A DNA stretch of 64,000 bases from Ecdyonurus torrentis (GCA_949318235.1 OX439135.1:23638957-23702956), one strand, 5' to 3'; shown: positions 26,123-38,082, counted from the stretch's first letter. The notes: generated from the sequence alone by a model not told the origin. Made by a program: numbers and translations.

Positions 26123-27938
26123 GTCCTTGTGAGTTTACAGTGTATGCTTGATGGGTTGGTCCTATCTCATAAATTTTTCATTTAACATTTACTGTTTTGA
26201 GGTCAGGAACCCGTTAATTTATTTGAAGGGCAACCATAGTATTACACCCCCCCCCCCCCCCTTTCCTCATATTACATAATCCCCATGTTGTTTTGACAGC
26301 CCGGTCAGCTACAGAGGGCGACAGAGAACTGCCTCCCCTACCTCCAGTAACCAGGGTACATCAAGAAAGCAGTGGTAGTTCTCAGTCTTCAGAGCAAGGC
26401 TGGGCAGATACAGGCAGCAAGAGAGTGCACCTGTTGTCAGAGACAAGTGATGGCAGCTCAGACAGTGGAGATTACCTGCCCACTCATGAGGTACGTCACT
26501 TGAAACATAACTTTAGATTATATGCAAGCAATCTAAGGATTAGCCTCAGACGTGGAAAAAGCAAAATATCTCAAAATTGGTTTGACAACTTTTTTTTTTA
26601 AACTTTAGGAAGGTTAAAAAATATCATAATCTACAAGCTCCAGTTAAGAGAACATACAAATTGTGATTCCAGATAATTAGGATTTAAATTTGCATAATGC
26701 TTAGCATTGTGTTTTTGTTTTTTCAATTTTAAAAAATTTAGTTAAAAATTGTCTTTTTTTTTATTTAAAAATCAAAACTCTTACATACAGCATACCTTGC
26801 AATTCTAGGATGTAATTTATGTTTGTGATATTCCAGGAGCAGGCTTACATAGACTCACAGCTACAACTTCTCATGGAGATGTTCCCCGCTGCATGCTCCC
26901 TGGAAGTACGTCATTGTCTCGCCATCGCTGGGGGAGACGTAGAGCAGGCAGCTCAACTGGTCTTACATCGTCAAGAGGCAGGACAGAGTCTCACATCGTC
27001 ACATTCCGTGCAGGTAACGATGCATATCTTAAAATCATTGAACGAAAAGCATGTCTAGTATCCTAACATACCTAATTATCAATGTTAATTTGGCCAGAGT
27101 CATTGATTTTTAATTTATTTTACATTTACGAAATGTCAGCTGCAGGTTTATGACGTCACAGCTTGCCTGTTTCCGCAATAAGTGAAAAAAAAAAAAAAAA
27201 AAAAAAAAAAACTACAGTACCAAAATAATTTAACCCATTAAAAAAACCTTGATACATAGCAAATTAAGGGTAGAGGGGGATTATTCCAAAGTTAGCACTA
27301 TAAAGAAAACCCGTGTACTATGTTTGATATTTTTACTACAGGGGGTCGGAGGTCGTAGTAAACCTAAAGTGGATGACCAGCAGCTGAAAGAGAGAATCAT
27401 CGCTCGATACTCATACATTGATCAGGCAGAGGCAAACAGGGAACACCGACCAGTGGCTCCTAAGTCTGTAAGTGTTCAAGTATTAACTAAAGGAAAAAAC
27501 TGTCGCAATTAGGATCAATAATAATGAACAGCATAGAATTAGCAGCGCTGGCCTTACTTACCACAGTAGAAGTTCTACAAAGAGGTCAAAGTCTCACGTG
27601 GCACAGTGTTTAGTTATAAAAAGTTCAGTTCATAACTAAGAGCTTTCACCATATATTAATGACATTATCAATCAAAGAAGAGATTTACTTGAGCATGTCA
27701 CTGAGCAGTGTGTAGTCTTGTTCTGTGATGTACTCAAGTAAATCTCTTCTTTGATTGATAATGGCATTAATATATGACGAAAGCTCTCAGTCATCAACAT
27801 TTTTATAACTAAAACTGTGTCACACAAGATGTCAACCTCTCCATACAACTTCTACTGTGCTAAGTAAGGCCCTTGCTGGTAACTCTATCCTGTACTTTAT
27901 TATTGAGTGTTAAAATATTAGTTATTTATTCATAAAAC

Positions 27939-27980
<42 letters not shown>

Positions 27981-28257
27981 TCAATTAAAAATAGTCACTT
28001 AAACACATAAAACTGCAGTTTGTTCTGCAGAAAATAAATGTTCCTTAAAATATTTATAATAATATGAATAATACTGATATCATATTAAATATGTTTGATG
28101 TGATCAGGAGCCAAAGAAAATGGTTCGTTATCGTGACAACAAGATCGTAAGTTTGAAAGGAGAACGTTTCACTGAGGTAAAGAAAGACGATGAAGAAGAT
28201 ACAAAGAAACCCTACGTCAGTCTCAAACCTACACGACAACATCGTGCAGTTCATTGA
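23438..28257 (+). CDS. CUEDC2: CUE domain-containing protein 2 homologue
   Basis: Six coding exons join in frame: 23449-23534, 24840-25051, 26300-26490, 26837-27013, 27342-27467 and 28108-28257. They total 942 nt and encode 313 aa, against about 287 in human CUEDC2. All introns are GT-AG. An acidic N-terminal half is followed by a CUE ubiquitin-binding domain at about residues 168-210, with the MFP motif at 178-180 and LVL (in place of the usual di-leucine) at 204-206. The C-terminus ([19 protein letters not shown]...[11 protein letters not shown]) matches the family's conserved tail. Vertebrate CUEDC2 binds ubiquitin and has been linked to APC/C control, NF-kB signalling and steroid-receptor turnover; a similar role here is inference. 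The gene converges with the BTB gene about 15 kb downstream. Confidence 0.93.
23598..24065. mobile_element. TTAA-flanked MITE (CUEDC2 intron 1)
   Basis: About 465 bp with inverted ends: TTAAAGGCCCACAGACGCCC at the left and GTCCGTGGCCCTTTAA at the right. TTAA at both borders recalls piggyBac-type target duplication, but no transposase is present and the assignment is inference. The same element lies inverted at 28509-28991. Confidence 0.65.
24190..24645. repeat. Foldback pieces in CUEDC2 intron 1
   Basis: CCTTACCACGATGAGGTTCG occurs at about 24240 and 24508, and its complement CCTCATCGTGGTA closes a palindrome at about 24408. The same family recurs at 29335-29690. The rest of intron 1 to 24839 is G-rich and shows nothing coding. 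Confidence 0.6.
24840..25051 (+). CDS. CUEDC2: CUEDC2 exon 2
   Basis: Acceptor ATTTTCCAG, donor CAG/GTAACA. It enters in phase 2 and leaves in phase 1. It encodes an acidic helical region ([19 protein letters not shown]...) ending QIRKS, which matches the conserved N-terminal part of the family. Confidence 0.9.
25052..26299. other. CUEDC2 intron 2, repeat-bearing
   Basis: It holds half of the CTTACCATAGTGAAG foldback family (25120-25215), a T run of about 30 bases near 26093, and a poly-C run near 26247 close to the acceptor. An antisense frame at 25692-26024 is low-complexity and has no recognisable product. Confidence 0.6.
26300..26490 (+). CDS. CUEDC2: CUEDC2 exon 3
   Basis: Acceptor TTTTGACAG, donor GAG/GTACGT, leaving in phase 0. 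It encodes a Pro- and Ser-rich low-complexity linker between the acidic N-terminal part and the CUE domain, and is probably disordered. Confidence 0.88.
26837..27013 (+). CDS. CUEDC2: CUEDC2 exon 4 (CUE domain)
   Basis: Acceptor TATTCCAG, donor CAG/GTAACG, with phase 0 on both sides (59 codons). It carries the whole CUE fold: [14 protein letters not shown] in helix 1, [12 protein letters not shown] in helix 3. MFP and the hydrophobic pair near the end are the known ubiquitin contacts of CUE domains. Confidence 0.93.
27040..27190. repeat. Half copy of the 43.9-kb foldback family (CUEDC2 intron 4)
   Basis: It shares TAGTATCCTAACATACCTAA, AAATGTCAG and TTATGACGTCACAGCTTGCC with the palindrome in the BTB gene (43938-44250), but only one arm is present. 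Confidence 0.6.
27342..27467 (+). CDS. CUEDC2: CUEDC2 exon 5
   Basis: Acceptor TTTTACTACAG, donor TCT/GTAAGT, with phase 0 on both sides (42 codons). It encodes a conserved charged helix ([20 protein letters not shown]) typical of the region after the CUE domain. Confidence 0.9.
27512..27892. repeat. Palindromic foldback in CUEDC2 intron 5
   Basis: Two arms of about 170 bp fold on each other. AAGAAGAGATTTACTTGAG pairs with CTCAAGTAAATCTCTTCTT around a short loop, and GCGCTGGCCTTACTTACCAC lies near the outer end. An A run of about 37 follows at 27942-27975. Confidence 0.75.
28108..28257 (+). CDS. CUEDC2: CUEDC2 exon 6 (last coding)
   Basis: The acceptor TGTGATCAG is followed by 49 codons and TGA at 28255. 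It encodes the conserved C-terminal tail, including [13 protein letters not shown] and [12 protein letters not shown] strong donor, CTAG/GTGAGT, lies 16 nt past the stop (28273/28274), so the 3' UTR is probably spliced. Confidence 0.92.
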   Translation, partial: EPKKMVRYRDNKIVSLKGERFTEVKKDDEEDTKKPYVSLKPTRQHRAVH

Positions 28258-28508
28258 ACTAGTCCTCTTCTAGGTGAGTTCTACTTTGATTATTATTTTA
28301 TAGAAGTACAGGTAACTGTTGATTTTTGTGAAATGTTCCTAAGTTGATTTTGCAGCAGACTTCACTGTTGGAGCTCTCAAATTTATGAATTGCAATTTTG
28401 TGGGTCTCTTGTGTCTCGTGTGTGTGAGGGGGAGGGGGGGGGGGGGAGTCAATAAAAACTAAAACTGAAGTGAACATTTTCTCTTAGAAAATTCTGACTG
28501 ATTGCTTT

Positions 28509-28991
28509 AAAGGGCCACAGACTCTAAATTTTTTGAAGTTGTGTTTAATCCACTATTTAGTACTATGTAGTATTTATGAAAATAATTGTAAATGTCATGT
28601 GGAGCCGGTGTGCCTTTTCTTTTTAATTAAAAAATTAAATCAAAGTTTGCCATGCCCACTTACATACTTGCTTCACGTATCTTCAGAACTGCCTTGCGCT
28701 ATTTGTTCACTTTTGGTGGTCAAAATCATATTAACAGTTATTGCTGCTTCATACAAGGCAATACCTGTTTGTCATTTTAACCATAAAATGTGGCCGAGTG
28801 CTGATTAAAGCTAAAAACTTACATGAATCGAAATATAAAAGTCAGCTGATCATTGTTTGGCCAAGTAATGATCGAACTTTAATTTCATATTAAAATAAGA
28901 AGGAATGGTCACATCAGATTTTAACAACTTGTGAAATTGTTTTTGCACCTAGTAGATTCTAAAAAGCTAGGGTGTCTGTGGGCCTTTAACA
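28509..28991. mobile_element. TTAA-flanked MITE, inverted second copy
   Basis: Reverse-orientation relative of 23598-24065, running from TTTAAAGGGCCACAGACTCT to GGTGTCTGTGGGCCTTTAA. Short frames inside it are shared repeat sequence and not genes. With the other copy it brackets exons 2-6 of CUEDC2. Confidence 0.65.
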
Positions 28992-29153
28992 TGTTTCCCA
29001 ATAATGTATGCAGATGTGGAGACTTTATTGTTGCAGTCATTCATTTGGGGGGGGGGGGGGGGGGGGGTACTCACTTCGGTAAATTTGCTTTATAGCTGTT
29101 GAAGTTTTTTTTAATGCTAATATCTATCAATCTGTTTGGCTCAAACATGAAAT

Positions 29154-29190
<37 letters not shown>

Positions 29191-29334
29191 GGCTGTATCT
29201 AAGCCCTGTTGTTGTTGTTTTAATTTTTTTTTTAAACATTTGACCTGTTTTAAAAAATTATCAAACAGGAAAATATATTTAAGCATCATTGATTTAATCA
29301 ACACTTTACTATGCATGTTTCAATTAATAATCGA

Positions 29335-29690
29335 AGAAAAGGATAGGCAAAACCAACAAGCGCCTTACCACGATGAGGTCCGTAGCTTGGTAAAAATCTT
29401 GATGGCACAGGCTACACAAATAAGAAGAAGGCTCTGTTGCCCTCAAAACGTCTTAGGGCTGTAAGCTGCAACCTCTAGTTAAACCTTAGTTATCTTTTTT
29501 TCATTTTCAACAATCAAAATAACAACTTAACTACGGTTTAACTAGTTAGTTAGCGTCGCAGCTTATGGGGGTTAGTAAACTTGTAAATATTTGTGTAGGC
29601 TGTGCCACCAAGATTTTCACCAAGCTACAAACCTCATCGTGATAAGTACACTGCTTGTTGGATTCTCCTATCTTTTTCTTTGATTCTTTC
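29335..29690. repeat. Foldback with a nested repeat
   Basis: CCTTACCACGATGAGGTCCG at the left pairs with AACCTCATCGTGATAAG at the right. Nested at 29459-29576 is a unit (TAAGCTGCAACCTCTAGTTA...) that recurs in opposite orientation at 45152-45276 in a BTB-gene intron. Confidence 0.65.
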
Positions 29691-29751
29691 TATTAATTTA
29701 AACCAAAAATAGTTTTAACCTTTCCTAATTAATCACTTTGCTATGTTTCAG

Positions 29752-30333
29752 TTGAATGGAGACAAATGATATTACAAGCTACATAATCTACTTACTTTGT
29801 GCGTCGTTGTAACTTAACATTTGTTACAACATTTGCACCACAAAAGGTAAGTCCCAATGGACTATTCTCTTATATCAAAATCTTCTCATCACAATTATCA
29901 ACAAAACTGATACTTTATATAACTACAAAAATTATAATAATAAATACAATTTTATGTTTTGGGCCCATTTATATATTCAGTATTGTAAATTTGTATTATT
30001 TTTTAAAATTTTTCTTCTAATTAGATCTGTCTTTATTTGTAAATGTTAATGCTGATCTGGTCTTTTATTGAATACAGTAAAGTATTGTACCTTTAAAATT
30101 TAAGATTACTGTACAATAATATATTATACAACTTTTGTAAATACTATTTCTAAGATTGCAAAACAAATATTGTAATCAAAACCACTTTTCTCATTCAAAT
30201 AATGCATTGTAATCATTCAATTTATAACAAATGCAAGAACTTTTAAAATATTATAAAAAAATTGTAATAAATTTTATGTAATACTTTGATTTGGTCAATT
30301 AATGTTATAGGGTTATCTTTGATTTGTATGTGT

Positions 30334-30371
<38 letters not shown>

Positions 30372-30408
30372 TTTACATTACCAGATCTATAAGAATCTTT
30401 CAAATAAA
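29752..30408 (+). other. Possible CUEDC2 3' UTR exon with polyadenylation signals
   Basis: The donor at 28273/28274 can pair with the acceptor CTATGTTTCAG ending at 29751. AATAAA signals follow at 29939, 30266 and 30403. The intron would hold a TTAA-flanked MITE and a foldback. Which signal is used cannot be told from sequence alone. Confidence 0.4.
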
Positions 30409-30716
30409 AAAAAAAAGTTTTTTTTTTATTTGTTCAAATGTTAAATTTTGTAGGTATCCATTAGTATTTTATGTAAATGTAATGGGTAAGAAAGGAAGTG
30501 CCAGAAAAGCAAACCACGTAATATTAAAAGTGGGACCCAGCTTTTCTGAAGTTTTCTCCAACTTTTACCGTCAACTGATTTCCGACACTTTTTATACGTT
30601 TACATAAAATGCTATTGAAAAGAGTGCTGTTCTCAAACCCTATTTTCTTGCTACAAAAAAAAATGTGTATTTCATTCGAATTGTCTTTTTAGCAACAGAA
30701 AACTGGGTTTACAAAT

Positions 30717-31108
30717 GACATTAAATCCCTTGTCAACTTACTTTTTTATCATTTAAAATACTAGATTGATAATTACCATACCTTATTATCCATGAATTAG
30801 ACACCAACACGTTGATTTTGTATTGATTTTCAATTTGACGGTTATTTCACGCATCTGACGTCACAATGTACCACCGCCAATCACAGTCACCGCTTTGGTC
30901 ACATGATACATTTAAGCCCCTCCCTCAAGTTACCTATCATTGTTACATTGTGACGTCAGATGAGTGAAATTACCTTTAAAAATAAAAGTAAATGAAAATA
31001 AATACAAAATCAAGGTGTTGGTGTCTACTTCATGTATAATAAGGTATGGTAATTATCAATCTAGCATTCTAAATGATAAAAAAGTAAGTTGACAAGGGAT
31101 TTAATATG
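30717..31108. repeat. Large palindrome (about 390 bp)
   Basis: Outer arms AAATCCCTTGTCAACTTACT and AGTAAGTTGACAAGGGATTT pair, and the arms include complementary GATTGATAATTACCATACCT. Fragments of the same family occur at 44863-44925 and 52060-52200 in the BTB gene. Confidence 0.8.
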
Positions 31109-32218
31109 GCTTTTTTGCAGTGCTTGTGATTTATTTCAAATATTTTAATATACATTAATTATGCTGAAATTTTATGTTTACTTCAATATTGCATACAATA
31201 TTTGGTAGTAGCAAAGTATTGACAATATAAAAAGTGACAGCAGTTCCAACATTGTTCTAAATATGTTTATTGAAAATCTTTGTTGAAAATGTAAAAAGCT
31301 GTTTTTGTTTGGAACTGACAGATTTAAATGTAATGGAATGAATTACAAATAAAATTCAGCATATTATAAATAATTTGAATTAAATACATTAACACTTGAA
31401 ATTACATCATAAGCACTGAAAAAGCCTCTAAAAACAGATTTCTTATCAAAATTTAAACATGAAATTGTTGAACAATTACTACTTTTTGTTTAAAAAAAAT
31501 GTAAAAACCTAAAGAAATACCACCGACACTAACATAATTCCAACTGCACCCTCTGATTGGCTTGTTATGGTCATGTGACCTCCAATTCTGAGTGCTGATT
31601 GGCTCAAAAATAAGCTGAGCCTTCACAAATTGTTGTCACATTCTGGTAATGTTAAGTCTATATAGCTTTACATAATTACTGAGTTTCAAATTTCTGAATG
31701 AAAAAAAAAAAAAAAAAAAAAAATGCAACTTTTTTAAAGAGAATTTTTAATTAATATAATTTGTCGTATCACATTTAAAGTTTAAAAATGTGTACTTATA
31801 CTTTTAACTATATAATAATACAAAAAAAGGAGTATTATTATTTAAAAAAACTACTTTTAAAAGAATTCAAAATATATTCAGCATTCTTACATAATTACAT
31901 AAACCTAGGATAATAATATTATGTAAAATTAAATGAATAGAATTTTTTATACATACTCCCCCATTAAAACAATATTAATAACAACAGTATTACTAACAGC
32001 AGAAATTCATTTTCTTGGCATTTAATAATAGAATTTCAATAAAATAATTTTAGTCTTTAATTTTTGATCAACCAATTTAACATTTTTTTTTATGTGTATT
32101 ACAAAAAGCAACTGAACAAATATAATTTTTGTTGTTAAAAAAAGAAGAAAAAAAGTAATACGGCCATTTGGAATGTTCCTTATTTGTTTTTACATACATA
32201 TGATTTTTATAGATAAAA

Positions 32219-32853
32219 ATTGATAATTGAAAAATCTGATAGAAAAACACATAGATTAAGAAAAGTTGGGGAATGGGAGATAGTATGAAATTACACTTAC
32301 AGGGATGCAAGGTAGAGAAAATATTCTACCCCAGGCCAAAATTATATTTATAAAGAGTAAGTTCAGTGGTTACAACATGGCTTATGTTAGATAATGACAA
32401 GAACTGTCCATAAACTCACATATGATGACCCAAAGCCCTTCCGTAGCCCCGCAAACCCGTGATCATCCTGCGAGATATGCAACATGTCCCGTATATTTTA
32501 CATCATAGTTACAGCTTTACTATAGAAAATGTTGTAGCGGGTTGCATATCTCGCAGAATGAGTGCAAGTTTAAGGGGCTACCATGGGGCTTTGGGGCATC
32601 ATATGTGAGTCAATGAACAGTTCTCACTATCTAACATTGAAGAAGCCATGTTGTAACCACTGAACTTCCTCTATAAGCGTATGTGAGTGGCTCATTGCTC
32701 TGTAGAAAGCGAGCTTATACGATTATTTCTTTTCGGCCTGGGTTAGAATATTTTCTTAACCTTGCATCCCTGTATAAGCTCATACTATCTCCCATTCCCC
32801 AATTTTTCCTAATGTATCTATGTGTTTTTCTATCAAATTTTTAAATCATCAAT
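32219..32853. repeat. Large palindrome (about 635 bp)
   Basis: Arms include GGGGAATGGGAGATAGTATG with its complement CATACTATCTCCCATTCCCC, and CAGGGATGCAAGG with CCTTGCATCCCTG. Matching runs continue inward to the GCATATCTCGCAG pair near the centre. Confidence 0.8.
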
Positions 32854-33436
32854 TATCGCATGGATGAATTTTTTTCCTAATATCTATTTGACAGCTAAAA
32901 AGATAAGAATGATAAGTTTTTGTTCTTTTTCCCAATGGCCTATAATGTTCAATACATTATTAAGAATGGTTTTTCATTAAAATGATCCTATGTTAATTTT
33001 ATTTTAAAGAAAAATTGAAAGACAATTTGTATTTCATGAAAAAAAAAAAAAAAAAAGGAGTAAATTACTAATTTTTTCCCCCTTTATATTTTCTCAATAT
33101 TTGTAAAAAAATATAATTTTTTGTTTAATAATGTAATATACAAATTATTGTATAAATAATAATAATAATAATATTATGATTCTTGATGATTTGTATTAGA
33201 ATAGAGTGATAATAGTTTAAATTAATAATTTAATAAATGTATTTTAGCATTTTATTTTTTAATATATTGCAAAAGTTTGAAATTGCAAGAGAGCATAATT
33301 TTAAAAATGTATTTAAAGAGAAAGAGAAACAATTGAATAGGTAAAATTGATTGAAAATTAATAAAAAAGAATTGAAACAAATTAAATTGTAAATCTTGGG
33401 AGTTAGATTTTATTGCCTAAAAAGTAACTTAAAAAG

Positions 33437-33478
<42 letters not shown>

Positions 33479-33504
33479 CAGTTACGTATGTTAAATTTGT
33501 AATA

Positions 33505-33765
33505 AAATGATAGAAGAAACCAGCACTGGCCTTACCATAGTGAAGATGGTCCCATAGTTTGGTAAAAATTTTGCTAGCACAGATATAAAAATCTAACATA
33601 AATATATTGAATAGCTTTTGACAATAAACTACAAAAGAAATTAGGAGTTGAGTGCTGAAAGCTGTTAGGTTTTTATGTCTGTGCTAGCAAGATTTTCAAG
33701 ATTGGACTCTCTTTACTATGGTAAGGCCCTTGTTGATTTCTCGTAGCATCTTCTTTCAAATTTAT
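33505..33765. repeat. CTTACCATAGTGAAG-family foldback
   Basis: GGCCTTACCATAGTGAAGAT pairs with CTTTACTATGGTAAGGCC, and GCTAGCACAGA with TCTGTGCTAGC. The loop is less conserved than the arms. Confidence 0.75.
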
Positions 33766-34792
33766 TTAATGGAAAAAAAAATTACTGTGTTTGATTGATA
33801 AAAGGATTTGATAGAAATGTAAAGATAGATTTGAAAACTTGGGTAGTGAAAGGTTGGGGGTTTTACTGACAAGGAAGCTTTGCAAGTAAGAGAGAAAATA
33901 TTCAGAAATTAAATTATTAAAATTTGTATGTACAAGCAGACTCATTCTTATCTACGTATATGAATAGAGAGCGAGTTTATAGGATTGGCTTGCATTTTGC
34001 ATTGTGCAGTGGGACAAATACTTACCCTACCACTTTGCACAGCCAAGAACAGCTTGTATTGGATTTACTAGGCCTTGTCAGCATAGTGTGGAGAGAGAAA
34101 CCCAATCAATAATTTATTTAAATCACAATTAATGTATTTTATAGTCAAATTTGCATATATTTAGTTTACTATTCTTTTTATGACGATTAAATTATGCTGC
34201 AAAAAAAATTATTATAAAAAAAAGATAAAATGCTAAAAAAATACAAATATTTATAAAAAAAAAAAATGCACAATCATAATGTAAATAAAAAACACTGTTG
34301 TATTACTAAATTTATAAGTGGCGTGTTTGCTTTTAAAATATAGATGACAAATGACGTCTATATATTATGATGAAGGGCCCAATTTGTATGAAAATATGAA
34401 TGGTTGATAAGGGTTAAGAAAATAAAAAAACATAATATATCCAACCCTTTTAGTACACTTGAATAACATTTTTTCATTAATTAATGAAGACTGAAAAAAT
34501 AAGAAAATTTGGTAATGCTAAAAAGAAGAGAAAAATGGGTAAAAAAAAAAAAAAATTAAATTGTTTTTAAAAAAAATAGAAGAAAGAAATCTCATAAAAG
34601 TTTATTGTAAAAAAATGCAATTGTATTAATAATGTCTGTGACTTTAGATTATATATAATGTAAATGTTTGGATAAGATATTGTAACTTGTAAGGTACGGA
34701 GAACTTTATTTTGAGGCAAAATTTACAATTGTATTAAATTATGAGTGTATGTAATTTAGCGACTAATTTACTTGGGAAGTTTTAATGAAAGG

Positions 34793-34935
34793 TTTTGGTT
34801 TTTGTGTTACACCATACGTGTTATATAAGCAGTAAACTGACATTGAAAAGTAATTCGGTTGAGTCGATTTCCTTTTCAATGTCATTTTACTGTTTATATA
34901 ACACAGTGTAAGGTGTAACACGAAAGACAAAATCT
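34793..34935. repeat. Short palindrome (about 140 bp)
   Basis: TTTGTGTTACACC pairs with GGTGTAACACGAA, and TGACATTGAAAAG with CTTTTCAATGTCA. Confidence 0.7.
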
Positions 34936-35144
34936 GTCAGTATTAAATTATGTTAATTTTTTAGAAGTTAAAAAAAAAAAAAAAAAAAAAAAATGAAATT
35001 TGCATGGTTTTTACTGCAAAATTTTTAGTGATCATAATTTTTTGCTTTCTTAAGAAAAAAATATATATAAATGATAATTAAAAAAAAAAAAAAAAAAAAA
35101 AAGATATTGCATTGGGAAATATGATAAATTTAAAAGAAAAGAAT

Positions 35145-35490
35145 AGAAAAAAACAGCGCTGGTCTTACCATAGTGAAGAGAGTCCCATAGTTTGGTGACA
35201 AATCTTGCTAGCACAGATATAAAAAACTAACATATTGCAAATATTTCAGCAATAAACACAAGATAGATGAAGTGTCTTCATCAGTCCTTACAGACTTGCA
35301 GAGAAACCACGAATCTCTGAGTCTGAAGGACTGATGAAGACACCCTATCTCTCTTGTAGTTTATTGCTGAAATATTTGCAATGTGTTAGTTTTTTATATC
35401 TGTGCTAGCAAGATTTGTCACCAAACTATGGGACTATATCTCTTCACTATGGTAAGACCAGTGTATGCTTTCTCCTAGCATTTTCTTTCA
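35145..35490. repeat. CTTACCATAGTGAAG-family foldback, best copy
   Basis: Nearly perfect arms of about 150 bp: TGGTCTTACCATAGTGAAGA with its complement at 35445, GCAAATATTTCAGCAATAAA with its complement, and the central pair CTTCATCAGTCCTT / AAGGACTGATGAAG. An isolated half copy lies in CUEDC2 intron 2. Confidence 0.82.
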
Positions 35491-36437
35491 AATTTATCAT
35501 AAGCTGAATTTTGATATACTTTACAAAAATTGCCCAAAAAAAGTAAAATAAATAGAAAATTTAATACTTATACAACTTTGACTCAAAATAAACCATTTCT
35601 CAAAAAAATTGTATAAAAAAAATTGTCTTTTTTTTTGCAACTTTATTAAAAATGTAGTTATGTATGAAAAACAAAAAAAGGAATCTTAGTAATTAAATCT
35701 CTTGCCCATTCTGAGCTTTCAAAATAAATTTCTTAATTTCTCTTTATTTGTTTATAATATTGTACTTAATTTTTCTATTTGTAAAATAAAATTTTGTTCT
35801 TTTCACTTTTGTATTTATGTTTATTCGTAATATAATTTAGCATAAAAGTGTTTTTTTGCTAAAAAAAAATGAAGATGCCATTATTTGTAAATTGTTTATA
35901 ATTTTATGATATAGTAACTTACTATAAAAAAAAATAAAAGTTACTATCACTTTTTTATTTTATTTTTTTCTCTCAAAAGAAAACTATTATTAAAACTAAC
36001 ATATTATATTATAATTTTTCCTATATTATCATATATAAAAAAATTGTTTCCTAAAATATTATGTAAAAAATGCATAATTATAATATATGTATTTAAGTAT
36101 AGAAAAAAAATGTTTATGTATTGTTAAATGTTGTGCAAAAAAAAAATGTCCCAAATTTTAAATAAAACTTCTTTGTGAACATTACAGAATTTTGATAAGC
36201 TGTGGTTAAGATTGCGAATTTTAATAAGGAAAAAAAAAAGTTAAAATGTTTTGTTTAATTATTAAAAAAAAAAAAAGTTTCATATGATGTCATTTTTTTT
36301 TTTTTTTTTTTTCATTGGCCAATACTGTATAACATTTTAGTATTTTGGGCTGACTATAGGGAATACATTTATGTAGTAATTCAAATTTTCTTTCAAAATT
36401 TATAGAATTTATTGGAAAATATCACAATAAAATATAA

Positions 36438-36482
<45 letters not shown>

Positions 36483-36639
36483 AAGCTAATAAATACATAA
36501 TAACTAATAAGAAATAAAGTCCTTTCAGAATATGCATAATGCTTATTGGGTTAATTTTGAAATGGTCGCAAATTTAGTAATCTAATGTTTTTTCACTAAC
36601 AAGAAGAAGAAGGGGGAAAAAAAAAAAAAAAAAAAAAAA

Positions 36640-36862
36640 AGTGAACAATTTGACTTTTAAAGTATTTTTCACATGGCGAGTAAATTTGACGCGCGTCGAT
36701 GGATACGCAAAGTTGGAACAATATAAATAAATGGAGCCGTTTACATGTAATTTTCAAAAACAATATGAATGGTTCCATTTGTTATTTGTTTACATTGTTT
36801 CATCTTTGTTAATCCATTGACGAAGTCAAATTTACTCGCCATGTGAATAATACATGGAAAAA
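36640..36862. repeat. Palindrome (about 220 bp)
   Basis: CACATGGCGAGTAAATTTGA pairs with TCAAATTTACTCGCCATGTG. Long A runs flank both sides. Confidence 0.7.
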
Positions 36863-37487
36863 AAAAAAAAAAAAAAAAAAAGAAAAGAAAAAAAAGTAAT
36901 AATAACAAAAAAGCAAATCTTAAAAATTGAGCCACAAAAACCAGATCCTGTTTTAATTCAGTGCTATGGTAGTGAAAAATGAACGATATTTAAAGTAAAA
37001 TATAAAGGAAATATTAGAATTCCCATATCTTAATCATAGCTTATCTTTAAAAAAAAAAAAAAAAAAAATTGAACTTCAATTTACAACAAAATAATGATAA
37101 TAATAATATATTTGGTGTTTTAAGTGTTTGATGTCAATACTATATATGTGTGAACAACTTAAATGTCTAAACTCATATATAAATGTGTGTGTTAAAAAAA
37201 AAAGTAAGAAAAAAGAAAAAGCTACACATAATTGGCAACTTTTCAGTTTATTTATTATTTTAAAATAATTAAAAATTATTAATTTTGTGATTTTAATCAT
37301 AATCATTGAAATATTTTAAACTTTTTGTTTTAAAGTGAATAGCATTCTGTCAAAAGAATTAAAATTTATTTTTATTTTAACTTTTACAAGGGCAATTTTT
37401 ATGTTATAATTTACTGTTTATATCTGCAAAAAATACTTGCATTTTGGTTGAAAATTTTTTATTTTGTGAATATCAGATGTTGCAAAA

Positions 37488-37920
37488 GTTTAGTGATGAA
37501 ATAAACAAACTGACAGCTCAACAATACTAACAAAGTGCTAGCAGACGACTTTGTGTTCCTGTCTACATTTAACATGCTTTCTTATGGAGCAATGATGCAG
37601 CTATAACTTATTATTTATCAGAGCTGAAATTTTTACTGTAGCTTACTGAGCCTCAAAGCTTTTGCTTTCCTGGATTTCAAGTGATTTGGTTAAAAATTAT
37701 TTTTTCACTCAATTTACTTCAAATCCAGGAAAACAAAAGCTTTGAGGCTCAGTAAGCTACAGTAAAAATTTCAGCTCTGAAAAATAATTTTAACTCAAGT
37801 TATAGCTGCTTCATTGCCCCATAAGAAAGCATGCTAAATGTAGACAGGAACACAAAGTCGTCTGCTAGCAATTTGTTAGTATTGTTGAGCTGTCAGTTTG
37901 TTTATTTTCTCACTAAACCT
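37488..37920. repeat. Large palindrome (about 430 bp)
   Basis: AAACTGACAGCTCAACAATA pairs with its complement at the far end, and CTTACTGAGCCTCAAAGCTT with AAGCTTTGAGGCTCAGTAAG near the centre. The arms appear more than 90% complementary by eye. Confidence 0.82.
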
Positions 37921-38039
37921 ACTTTTGCAACGTCTTCTATTGTGTATGGAACTAGGAGAGTAATTGTTTCATAAAATTGAAGGTTTTTTTTTTATTATTA
38001 AAATGCTTATTTTGATGACTGCTACAGAATTTCATTCAA

Positions 38040-38082
<43 letters not shown>

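Noticed and set aside
29099..29464. 121-residue plus-strand frame
   Set aside because: It is built from a poly-Lys A run and a foldback arm; no family is recognised.
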